NCBI GenBank assembly: GCA_027924645.1
Contig: BSBN01000809.1
Location: 46,592,001-46,656,000, forward strand
Origin: Cunninghamia lanceolata
Taxonomy: Eukaryota; Streptophyta; Pinopsida; Cupressales; Cupressaceae
DNA: 64,000 nucleotides
Direction: 5' to 3'
In this document: piece by piece, positions 12,265 to 21,189 of the stretch
Layout: every line of letters begins with the position of its first letter
Numbering within the stretch: the first letter of the stretch is position 1
Notes under the pieces: model-generated
The model's input: the letters and a program-made list of their open reading frames with translations, nothing else
What the model was told of the DNA's origin: nothing
Database searches by the model: none
Made by a program: the position numbers and the translations under genes

Positions 12265-13377
12265 CTAAAGGTGGTACCTCTCTATACATCCCTTTGTCTC
12301 CCTCTCTAAGGCCAAAACATGACTATTAGGATCCCCCTTTCCATTGTACTTCTCAAAACGAGGGGTTTCAAATTTCTCAGGTATCGGTGTTTTTAAAATG
12401 GTAAAGGACAATAGACTATGGGTGTAGTAAGATGGAATAGAAGGATGAGACTGACCTTGTCTCACACTTGCTATTTGTTGTTGTAAAGAGCTGACATTTT
12501 GCAAAAGATAACTAATTATGAGATCATGTTGTAGAGTACCTTGAGATTGGATAGGATTTGAATAGTCAAGGCTAGGAAGAGGTGATGGCATTGTGTGATT
12601 GGACTTTTGGTAAGTGAGGTTTGACTGAGGTTGACTAACAATAGGTGATGACACATTTGAAATAGCATTATGATATGTAAAGGGGACATCATTATAGTTG
12701 TTTATAGGATTCCCATTTGATACTCCAAGACTTGTGTTAGCACTACTACTAGGATGTGTAGTGGTGGTGAGAATAGAAGAAGTAAATGTTGATATAGAGA
12801 ATGTTGGTATGGGTAATGACATCTGTGTCCTTGTTTGTTTTTGAGAGGACACATTAGTGATCATTTCTGTGCAACTAGATAACAACATTATGTGAGCTAA
12901 GTTGCATAAAATTTCTATACCTTCTTGACCTTCAAGCAACAAACTTCTTAGACCTTCAACAAGATGCACAGCTTCCTCAACTAAGTGTTTCATGCCCACA
13001 AATTTCTGAAAATGAGCCAACTCTGTGTCTAGCTTCTGAATTTGTGTTTCAAGAACATTAGCTATGAAATTGTCTATGTCTATATAGTCATGAGAATTTT
13101 GTACTTCAAATATAATAGGTAAAGTAGGAATATGATCTAAATATGATGAACTCTCATTTGCAAGTAATTTAGCAACATCAAATTCTGGTGTGGGAGCATC
13201 AAAGCTATTTAAAGCACTGTAACCCATGATTCTATAACTTCTCCTCACAAGGATGTTAGATTCAAGACGCTGGATCACAAAACTCATAAAAGACTTCACA
13301 AGATTTATGAAACATAAAATGTACTTATAGAGGAAAGTATTGCTAAGACAAAATATGTAAATGATGTGATAGAACAA
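12265..13377 (-). pseudogene. Ty3/gypsy gag N-terminal part
   Basis: An open frame of 370 codons. The true start is probably an internal Met (residue 31 or 51, at 13287 or 13227), because the first 30 residues look like untranslated leader. The middle is Ser/Thr/Asn-rich. Near residues 330-355 it reads IPEKFETPRFEKYNGKGDP, the characteristic entry to the Retrotrans_gag domain of plant Ty3/gypsy elements. The domain breaks off after NSHV at about 12310-12340, where unrelated sequence follows, so the rest of gag and all of pol are missing. The leader and LTR-like sequence of the same element lies upstream on the minus strand (13378-14540). Confidence 0.75.
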
Positions 13378-14540
13378 GGATTTTTTCTTTAGTTTTCTAA
13401 ATAAATCAATGTTTCCAAATGATTAACCATATGCAACAAATATATGCAATAATTGTCTAATAAATTCAACAAGAAATCAAGATAATCAATATGTATAAGT
13501 GATTTCTATCTAATTAAATCATTAACTAATCAGATCTTAACAAAGAAGGCTACAAAATTTCAAAACTTCTCAGGTTCACCAAAATGTTTAATGGGAAAGA
13601 AAGGCCTAATTAATCATGTGTTAACTAAGTCAATCATTTAGATCAAACATGGGAACACAAACCAAGCTTGGATACAGTCCTAGAGGAGAGACAAGCTACA
13701 GGGGTTCTATCCCTTTGTTGTAATAAAAAATATTGAGATGAAATGTGCTAGATCTAGGGTTTCTACAATGAAATATACTAAAACAGAAATAACATACCTG
13801 TCAGAACTGAAAACCCAGAAACTAGGGGCTAGAATGAGTCGTGTAGAGCTATCAAAGGTCACTACCAGAAATCAAGGCTGATCTGAGAGGACTATTTTGC
13901 CTAGGCGCAAGTGTCCTAGGGTTTTAGGCCCTCCGAAGGTGGTTTCTGAGAGTCAAGGTCTGTATTTGTCAATTTGCTTCGTGATCTATTGTACCTATCT
14001 CTGATCTTTCATAACCTACACAAATATAAGAGGGAAAATGGTTTGAGCCATTTTAGGGGCTTGCCTTAGTCAAACCTCGTGAATGGTGTTCCCACCTCCA
14101 CAATAGCCAAGATGATGATAAGAGAGTGCATGTCCTTACAAGACAAAGGAAAAATCATAATAAATTAATGTTGTAATAAAGTACCTTCACCATAACAAAA
14201 ACCGTAGTGGGATGACTCAAGATCACCACAAGAATGAAGATAAAGGAAGAAGCTTCCCTTAGAACCTACAATAATGTCATAAATCTACAATAGAGTGCAT
14301 CACATAGATCTGCATAACATTTATAATAGAATTTTGATCACTTGAATATCACTTTTGTTCATATCAATTCCTAATCTTTTTCTAATCATTCAAATAAGAG
14401 GGATAAACTTGTTTATATATTCTTTTCAATTCACTTCCAGGAAAAGTGTAACACCTGGAGTAATAAGGCCGACATCCAAGGCCACTCAAACTTTTATTTG
14501 TGCAAATATCAAGGACACTAGCGCTTGGGTGCTAGTTTCC
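13378..14540 (-). repeat. Gypsy leader/LTR, minus-strand copy
   Basis: Non-coding sequence upstream of the gag fragment. Reverse-complemented, it aligns over about 1 kb with 15690-16690. Shared landmarks include GGTTTTCAG..CTGACAGGT, AAACCCTAGATCTAGC, AACAAAGGGA.AGAACCC and GAGGTGGGAAC.CCATTCA. Two copies of one element leader therefore point toward each other's upstream sides. Confidence 0.65.
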
Positions 14541-14929
14541 AAGTGTTTAAGGTCCTTTCAGTGCTTGAACTCAGAGAATAACACCTAGAACTAGCATCTG
14601 ATTTAGAATCTAGTCTTCTTTCAACATAAGTCTACATATCAGTCTACAAGGGTGCTAAACCTAGTTTAAATCGTCGATGTCGATAATTTACAAAATAACA
14701 TTTAACCCCCACTTTAGAGTGAATATGATCTTACATTCATACGTAGACTAAAGTATGAAGAAAACAAACTTCTTCGCTAGAATGTCGAAGCCATTAGAAT
14801 AATGCCAAGTTGAGAACTTTGAAAGCCCCCAATCTTAGGATTCTAAAGGTCTACAAAGCATAGCTAGAAGAGATTACATACATACCATATATCCAACATA
14901 ATTCACACATATATGGAGTATTCATAAAG

Positions 14930-15065
14930 CATACAATAATGAATATAGATAAAACATGAAGCATACATGCAATACATGAAGTAGACATAAAGTATACATG
15001 AAGTACACACATGAAGACATGCAGTAGACATAGAACATACATGAAGAATACATGAAAGACAAGAG
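14930..15065. repeat. Minisatellite-like ACATGAAG repeat
   Basis: Repeated words such as ACATGAAG, TACATGAAGTA and ACATGAAGTACAC with irregular spacing. On the minus strand it opens a Cys-rich frame (14851-15192), which I regard as a by-product of the repeat. Confidence 0.5.
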
Positions 15066-15187
15066 CATGAAAGTTAAGTAATTTCATCACACATATAAGT
15101 AAGGAAAGGTAAACAATCACAAAGCTAACATGATGCAAACACGAGCTTACTTTATCACTAGAGATCATGCAAAGATGTTCTTTATGG

Positions 15188-15482
15188 ATCACGGGCTAGT
15201 AAAGACCACTAAATAACTAGGTGATCATAAATGTAAAAGTCACATGAAGTGTATGGGCTAGAAAGTTGTGTTATATTAGGTGACTCATGGACAAGCAACC
15301 AAAAGAAAAATCATAGGATAGTAAGGACCATTGAATTATTAGGTGAGTTCCATGTCAAGTGAAGACATCACAGGATAGTGAAGACCATCGAATCACTAGG
15401 TGAGATTCACGCCAACCATATTAAAGGTTACGGGCCAAGAAAAGCATGTTATTTTCTAGGTAACTCTGGTAAGGTGCTACAA
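15188..15482. repeat. About five diverged tandem units of ~59 bp
   Basis: Units begin near 15190, 15253, 15313, 15371 and 15429 with a shared core of the form (A/C)GGG(C/A)TAGTAAAGACCA..GAATCACTAGGTGA. Divergence is considerable but the order of landmarks is constant. It probably lies in the U3 part of the plus-strand gypsy LTR. Confidence 0.65.
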
Positions 15483-15689
15483 AGATGATCATTAAGTATT
15501 AAAAATGGTAAAACCAACCACGTGGTGCATGAACAAAGTATAATCCATAGCATAATGTAATGTCATAAGTTGTTGACTCAAGACAATTTCACACAAAGTT
15601 TAGCACCCTCTTGAATTATGTATAATTTTTAGGAGTTGATTAAGGATCTTAGCTAAGTCCCTTGGCAATACACCCTTTCAGGAGCTAAT

Positions 15690-16690
15690 TGGCAAGGACC
15701 CTAGCATCCAAGCACTAGTGTCATACCAGTTAGGCCCTAAAAAGGTTTTGGATTAAAGTATGTCGGTCTTATGTGCCTTGTGTATTGTCCCTTGTCAGCC
15801 TCAAGTCATGTAGGCCCTTGACAAGTAATTAGGATGCATATATATGTAAGTCTCTCTCATTCATTTACTCCTAATGACACTCTAGCTAATGATTCTCTAT
15901 GCAATTGCTTTCTAACAAGCTCTCTATCTATAAGCTCTCTATTTGTGTAGATTATTGTTGTGTCTACTAACCCTTGTTGTAGATCTTGGTGGAATCTCCT
16001 TCCTCCTTCAATCACTCCTTATGGTGATTTCATTGTGACATCATCCCATCAAGGATTCCATGTTCATGGTAACATCTTTCCTTCATGTCTGCCTACATTT
16101 ATCTTCTATTATTTAGATTTGTCTCTACCCTCATAGGGAACACACTCTTGATCTAATCCTTGTTGTTGAGGAGGTGGGAACCCCATTCATGGGGTTTGAC
16201 TTAGGCAAGCCTCTAAACATCACCAACATTTTCCCTCTTTTATGCATGCAGGTCGAAGATGGAAGATCTGACAGAAATGCATGATAGAAAGATGAAGATA
16301 TGGGTGTCAAAAGTATCTCATACTTCCCACATCCCTAAACCCTAGTACACTCTCGCTTGGGTTCCCTAGTCCTCCATATTTGACCCCTATTTCTGATAGT
16401 GGCCCCCAACAACTTTGCTTTGCTTAATTTAGTTCTTGGTTTCTAGGTTTTCAGCCCTGACAGGTCAGTAAGTTATGTTTTAGTATATTTCATCATAGAA
16501 ACCCTAGATCTAGCCTAATTAACTCAATATTTTCAACTACAACAAAGGGACAGAACCCTTGTAGCTTGGATCTCCTTCAGGATTGTAGCCAAGCTCGGTT
16601 TGTGTTCCAATGTTTGATTGAAAGGATTGACCCAACTAGTTGTATAGTGATTCAGTCTCTCATTTCTATTAAACACTTTGATAGAGTTTC
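15690..16690 (+). repeat. Gypsy LTR/leader, plus-strand copy
   Basis: Homologous in inverted orientation to 13378-14540 (see landmarks there). A TATA-like ATATATATGTAAG lies at 15838-15850, upstream of a CT-rich region, as in an LTR promoter. No gag follows. Unrelated sequence starts after about 16740. Confidence 0.55.
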
Positions 16691-16739
16691 TTAGGAATTT
16701 TATTTCCTCCTACATGATTTTGGAGGGTTTTATCTTATT

Positions 16740-17449
16740 CATATATGACATTAAGGTACTACATTGTGTTTCAAATGGATTTAATTAGAGCCCTTAATGA
16801 AGATGAAGTTTAGAAAGTCTTTCTTCATTACTACATTTCTACAAGAGCACCAAATTAGTGTAAATCTTGGAGAAATCTTGGCCTTCAATCTATTCCAATT
16901 ATGTAGGAGCCTGCTAAAATCTAAGGCAATTTTTTCATCAAAAGTAGTTGGAAAGCCTAGGAAGCTATGAAGCCCTAACTCATATGAAATGGAAATGGAT
17001 TCAAGATGGGTTTGTCTATTAATCAATAATCTCTCTAGTGGTCTCCTCTAATCACTTTCTAGGATAAACCTCTCAACTAAAATTCCTTCAGTGCATGCTT
17101 TGAAATTTTTTAATATAGGTATTGAGACTCTCCTAAATCTTGTTTCAAGGACCACCAAGAATATTTTTTATTGACCTTGAATGAAACAAAAATATAGACT
17201 CACTAATCAGGATTTTGAATCCTTCTAGACTATTGCTAATACCATTCATGTGGAAATGTGCACAAAATTGCTAGCATTAGAAGTTACAAACCATGACGGA
17301 AGGATTAGAAATGGTAGTCCAATACACCCTTTTGTAATTACCAACCTCATAAAATTTATACTTAGCTCTCACCCCATTTAAATATGGTGCAAAACCTAAT
17401 GAAAGATGGGCTCCCCATTATTTAGCTAACACTTGGTAGTGTAGATTTT
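16740..17449. other. No recognised gene; possible LINE body
   Basis: No motif could be assigned here. It precedes the LINE zinc-finger remnant and might be its heavily decayed reverse transcriptase part, but I see no catalytic box. The minus-strand frame 16781-17026 shows no family features. Confidence 0.25.
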
Positions 17450-17850
17450 AGACTAGTTTGTAGGTTATTATTGAGACAAAGCTTACTCACTTTGCTTGGT
17501 GCATTCTTTATTAGAGACTTCCTATTAGCTCCAGGTTGATTCATTTGGGTGTTTCCAATCCTTGATACTCCATTTGTGGGCATTCAGAAACTCCCAAACA
17601 CCTATTCTGGTTTTGTCTTAGAGCTCAAATAGCTTGGCATTGGATTCATGATTTTGAATACCTTTAGACCTAAGCCTTTTTCTTGGCATATGGTACTTCT
17701 AGGAGATTAGCCCAGAATTCTTGCTAAGTATACCTAGATTTGGCATGCTTTTAGAGTGGAAATCTTATTTAGCATTTGGAAAGAAACTCTACTGCTTTTG
17801 GTGACTATATTGTTGATAGTCATATTCTATTGTATTCTAAATATATGAAA
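17450..17850 (+). pseudogene. LINE ORF2 C-terminus (zf-RVT) remnant
   Basis: One plus frame reads RLPISSRLIHLGV and then ICGHSETPKHLFWFC followed by RAQIAWHW. This is the C-x2-H/C..ET..HLF..C..A..W pattern of the reverse-transcriptase zinc-binding domain at the end of plant L1-type LINE ORF2. Stops interrupt it (a TAG in FY*RLP and a TGA after VSNP). In another frame FSIWKETLLL resembles the following FSIWKER segment. It is a dead fragment, and no poly(A) tail or target duplication could be located. Confidence 0.6.
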
Positions 17851-19585
17851 TGTTCCAATGTGTTAACGCATATACAAGTGCAAGCTAATAAAGTTGCACT
17901 TAAAGTGGCCCACTTATAGGTTCTTCTAAATCACTATGAAAGTGCTCCTTGTACGGTTGCTAAAGTGCCACTAACCTCACCTCCTCCTTCCAATAGGGAC
18001 CAATCCCCTTATTTGAGGGTATCATAGACTAATTATGGGTGTGATAATTCTCATCTCTTAGTGCGTAGCCTGTGGTCACAAAGCACATGGTTGGTCCTAG
18101 TCCTCTTCCCAAGATTCACCTTCTTCTCAACACTATTCTAGAGGAGCTTTAGGTTAGTTAGATAGTGACAAATTACCTTGACTTGCCCTGGTCATTTGTC
18201 TTATAAGGGCTACTTCTTAGCCTCTTGAGGAAGAGCAAATTAATGAGGATAATCTAGATGGTGGCCCTATTGAATTGGAGCCTATTCCTAATGGACATGA
18301 TAATTTGGATGTGTGGAAAGAAGATGATTGTGACCTGCCTTCGTCTACTAGTTGTATAGCTCTTACTACTTGCCAATTTTGTTTCTCTTTAGATATGTAT
18401 AAAACTCTGCCTTACCTAAACTTTCAAATGTGACTATCTCTGCTCACTTTTTTTATGATATAATATATATATATTTTTAAATTAATTAATATAAATACTT
18501 ATTTCATAAAATAAAAAACTTTCTTTTAAATACTTTTCACAACAACATTTATAATTTTTTTTTTAAAATCCTAATATATAAAAAAAATTAATCAATTAAA
18601 ACATATACATAATTTTATATAAAACCATTCTCTTCTTTACACTTATCACAATCCTATCCTACCTTTTTAGTTATGTCTTAAAAATGACATGAAATGTGAC
18701 GATACATTATTCTTTTACTATTGCTTGTAGATAAAAAAGTTTGATCTATCCTTGTCCAATCTCCGAATGTTTCCACGCTCCTCTAATACTCACATCTTTC
18801 AAAAGAGAATCGAAACTCTGGTGATTTCATTTATCTTCTTTTAACGGTGGTTTGAATTATTTTATTTTTGATGCTACAAAATATGTGAGATCAGGGTGTT
18901 TTTCACTTTATTATTTCTAATTATCTTATCTCAAATGTTCATAGCGTAATGTGTAAACACTTAAAAATCTATAATCACAAATAGAACATCATGACAGTGG
19001 AATGAAAAAGAGATCAAAGAAGCAAGGATGACTCTGCTGTTGTTCTTAAATAGCATCCATTTCAATAGTTAAATGTCAATTTTGGCCAATAAAATAGGAT
19101 ACCAATTTTTGTTGTGAATAAGGCATCAAATTATCTGTTTCACCATTAAAATGGATAGTATTTAAGTAGAGTGGCATTCTGGATACACATTTTTAGCAGT
19201 ATTTAATAATTAGTCCATAGGCTATTCATTTGGGAACTCATAGCTTGAAGATTCCCTTTTTTCCCCTGAAAATTGTAAGTTAGACCTACTTAAATTGGTT
19301 GCCCGAAAATTCTCCGTTCAGTCTAACACATGCCTCAAAAAACTTAGACACACATACAGTGACTCATCCATCCACAAACGCGCCTCTGAAATTGCCGTGC
19401 CACTAAATATTCGTTTCAAATTGTTGTTGCAGTGTTTTGTTTCTCCCCAGAATGATGAGCTGCAAATCTCCGGCTTAGAAATCGTCAGCTAACAACAAAC
19501 CCAGATTAGTGCATCGGCTTAGGAGGGAAAGGAGGATCTGCAGGTGCAAAAAACTCGTTAGAAACTGCTCTCTCATAGCTCTCCT
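17851..19585. other. AT-rich intergenic sequence
   Basis: The first part may still be LINE 3' sequence. From 18440 to 18660 it is strongly AT-rich, with an AT run at 18460-18475. A 65-codon frame at 19295-19492 has no recognisable features. I see no RNA gene or promoter here that I can support. Confidence 0.35.
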
Positions 19586-19720
19586 TGTTGGTGTTGGAAA
19601 TAAGTCACCCCAGACCGACGATGGACTGGTCCAAGAGGGGTCAGTAGTTCAGTGGTAGAGCACTCCAACAGTGAAATGGAAGGTCCTAGGTTCGAGTCCT
19701 AGCTGGTCCATGTCTCAACA
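19586..19720 (+). repeat. 5' LTR of the TRIM
   Basis: 135 bp, TGTTGG to CTCAACA. It contains the tRNA-like module at 19638-19710. It is 37 bp longer than the right LTR because of extra sequence just before the module. Confidence 0.82.
19638..19710 (+). ncRNA. tRNA-like module with A and B boxes
   Basis: This 73-nt stretch can be folded as a tRNA. The acceptor stem is GGGTCAG/CTGGTCC (two wobble pairs), the D arm GTTC/GAGC, and the T arm CTAGG-TTCGAGT-CCTAG with perfect stem pairing. The A box TAGTTCAGTGG (19645-19655) fits TRGYNNARNNG and the B box GGTTCGAGTCC (19689-19699) fits GGTTCRANYCC, 33 nt apart. The anticodon arm is abnormal: a nine-base loop between CTCCA and TGGAA with an imperfect stem, so I do not call a functional tRNA. 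No T-run terminator follows closely. It is likely a tRNA-derived Pol III promoter built into an LTR. Confidence 0.65.
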
Positions 19721-19733
19721 TGGTATCAGAGCC
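19721..19733 (+). promoter_or_regulatory. Primer binding site of the TRIM
   Basis: TGGTATCAGAGCC starts at the base after the LTR end CAACA. It is complementary to the 3' end of plant initiator Met-tRNA. Confidence 0.88.
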
Positions 19734-19774
19734 AGGCCAGGCAAGGAGCCCCAAGCACACGAGAGGTGTGGCTT

Positions 19775-19783
19775 AAGGGGGGG
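19775..19783 (+). promoter_or_regulatory. Polypurine tract of the TRIM
   Basis: AAGGGGGGG directly precedes the right LTR start TGTTGG. The 1.3-kb element at 39260-40570 has the same purine run, also preceded by CTT. Confidence 0.85.
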
Positions 19784-19881
19784 TGTTGGTGTTGAAAAGA
19801 TGAGGTAGTTCAGTGGTAGAGCACTCCAACAGCAAAATGGAAGGTCTTAGGTTCAAGTCCTAGCTGGTCCATGTCTCAACA
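19784..19881 (+). repeat. 3' LTR of the TRIM
   Basis: 98 bp. It shares the outer ends and the A box (19806-19816) and B box (19850-19860, GGTTCAAGTCC) with the left LTR. It lacks 37 bp upstream of the A box, so the tRNA-like acceptor stem cannot pair here. Confidence 0.82.
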
Positions 19882-20720
19882 CTCCCTGTGTTGAAAATTG
19901 TTTACTCAGGTATATGGTAAACCCAGTTGCAAACAGAAGTTGAATTTTCAATATTTCTATTTCCAAGTTGGCCGTCATGAATGCCTTAATTTATCTCCTA
20001 AAACAACCGGCGGAATCCTATAACATAATCCTTGGCGTGCCATTGCTTACTGCAAACACCAATACCCGGACTAATTATGGCACCCCCAAATTTACCCTAT
20101 CCCAAAAGGGTTCCATTCATTCATCCCAGTTTTTTGTGCAGCCGCCCGTTATATTCTCAATAAGAACGAACCCTCGTTTATTTAAAAATTATAAATCAGA
20201 AATCGCCTAATCTTTGATAAATTTCAGCATATTTTTTAAAAAGGTAGCAATGCGGTTTCAATTTTTCTGTGCTTAATGAAATTGCAGCAAACATATTTTG
20301 GTTTTTGTGTTTGTTTTCAGCAAACATATTTTGGTTTTTGTGTTCGGAAAACATTAAACTGATGTCCCTATCAGCAAAACCATTGCACCATCAAATGGCG
20401 CAATTGCTAGTTAATTCAAAATCAAACACAATCAAATATGCATCCTGGAATCATCCTGTTCCTTCTTCCATCTCTTTTTTATTAGACTGTCAAAGTGTTG
20501 AATTAATTAATAAATACGGTCAAATGTGTTTGATTTTGAATTTCAATTAATTAATAAATACGGTTAAATAGACGATAGCACAGACCATCTGCCGACAAAG
20601 CCAACATCGTCGTTCCTTGTACTCCCCGTCCACACTCACAGCCAACCTTCATTTCAACCAATTACCATAAATAATCTAGGTTTGGACAATGTGTACTGTA
20701 AATTAATCCATGTACTTTGC
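19882..20720. other. Upstream region of the receptor-like fragment
   Basis: No gene was found. It holds a 33-bp-period tandem duplication at 20285-20344 (CAGCAAACATATTTTGG repeated) and a repeated AATTAATTAATAAATACGG at about 20505 and 20547. An 80-codon frame at 19968-20210 has no recognisable features. Confidence 0.4.
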
Positions 20721-20729
20721 CTATAAATA
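20721..20729 (+). promoter_or_regulatory. TATA box
   Basis: CTATAAATA lies 89 bp upstream of the first ATG of the receptor-like fragment, a normal plant distance to transcript start and leader. Confidence 0.5.
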
Positions 20730-20817
20730 AGAATAAAATGAGCCAGGAAATTACAGAGCTCCAATTAGTAGTCTTGTAATTTGTTTATGTTTCTCTTGTG
20801 TTTTTTTTCTCTATAAA

Positions 20818-21162
20818 ATGCACACAGTTGCTTTAAAAGGTTGGCGGAATAGCAATGCAATGCATCCACTTTGCTTTAAGATGTCTCTGGGCTATGTATT
20901 TTTGTTGATATGGATAATAATGTTGCATAATGATATCTCATTTTCAACAGCATGTTTACAAGATGAAAGAAGTTCATTGTTGGATTTCAAGGCTGGTCTT
21001 AATCTTTCCTCAGGTCGATTATCCTCTTGGGTGGGATTCAACTGTTGCCAGTGGGAGGGTGTTGTGTGTGATTATCATACATCCCATGTCATTGGCCTTC
21101 ATCTAAGTGCTGATATATCATACATCGATGAGTGGACTAGCATAGGTTCAGGGGAGTGTTGA
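20818..21162 (+). pseudogene. LRR receptor-like protein, N-terminal fragment
   Basis: A 114-codon frame. Residues about 22-46 form a signal peptide (MSLGYVFLLIWIIML core) that would direct secretion. Then comes an LRRNT_2 cap: ACLQDERSSLLDFKAGL, SSWVG, NCCQWEGVVCD and VIGLHL. This is the standard start of plant LRR receptor-like proteins or kinases, which act at the plasma membrane. Full-length members have many LRRs and several hundred residues. Here the homology ends soon after VIGLHLSAD and a TGA follows at 21160. A second in-frame Met at residue 22 could be the true start. The helicase pseudogene follows in the same reading frame after the stop. Confidence 0.75.
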
Positions 21163-21189
21163 CTCCCTTCTGCAAGAAGCCCTGGTGGT

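Larger units (their letters stand above)
19586..19881 (+). mobile_element. TRIM: 296-bp miniature LTR retrotransposon
   Basis: It has two direct terminal repeats starting TGTTGGTGTTG and ending GGTCCATGTCTCAACA. Immediately after the left repeat comes the perfect initiator Met-tRNA primer site TGGTATCAGAGCC, and immediately before the right repeat the purine tract AAGGGGGGG. The interior is only about 63 bp (19721-19783) and has no ORF. Flanking CTCCT (19581-19585) and CTCCC (19882-19886) look like a 5-bp target duplication with one change. This is the TRIM architecture, and it would need enzymes from other elements. Unusually, the LTRs consist largely of a tRNA-like sequence. Confidence 0.82.

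Noticed and set aside
14851..15192. Cys-rich 113-codon minus-strand frame that resembles a small secreted peptide
   Set aside because: It is the reverse reading of the ACATGAAG minisatellite, and the repeat explains the composition.
15188..15482. CRISPR-like array
   Set aside because: Units are diverged along their whole length with no constant repeat and variable spacer pattern, and the DNA is eukaryotic.
19638..19710. Functional tRNA gene
   Set aside because: The anticodon loop has nine bases and the stem is imperfect. A near copy in the other LTR and flanking primer site show that it is part of a TRIM.
20818..21162. Complete small secreted LRR-cap protein gene
   Set aside because: Homology to full-length receptor-like proteins stops abruptly and unrelated helicase sequence follows, so it is a truncated fragment.
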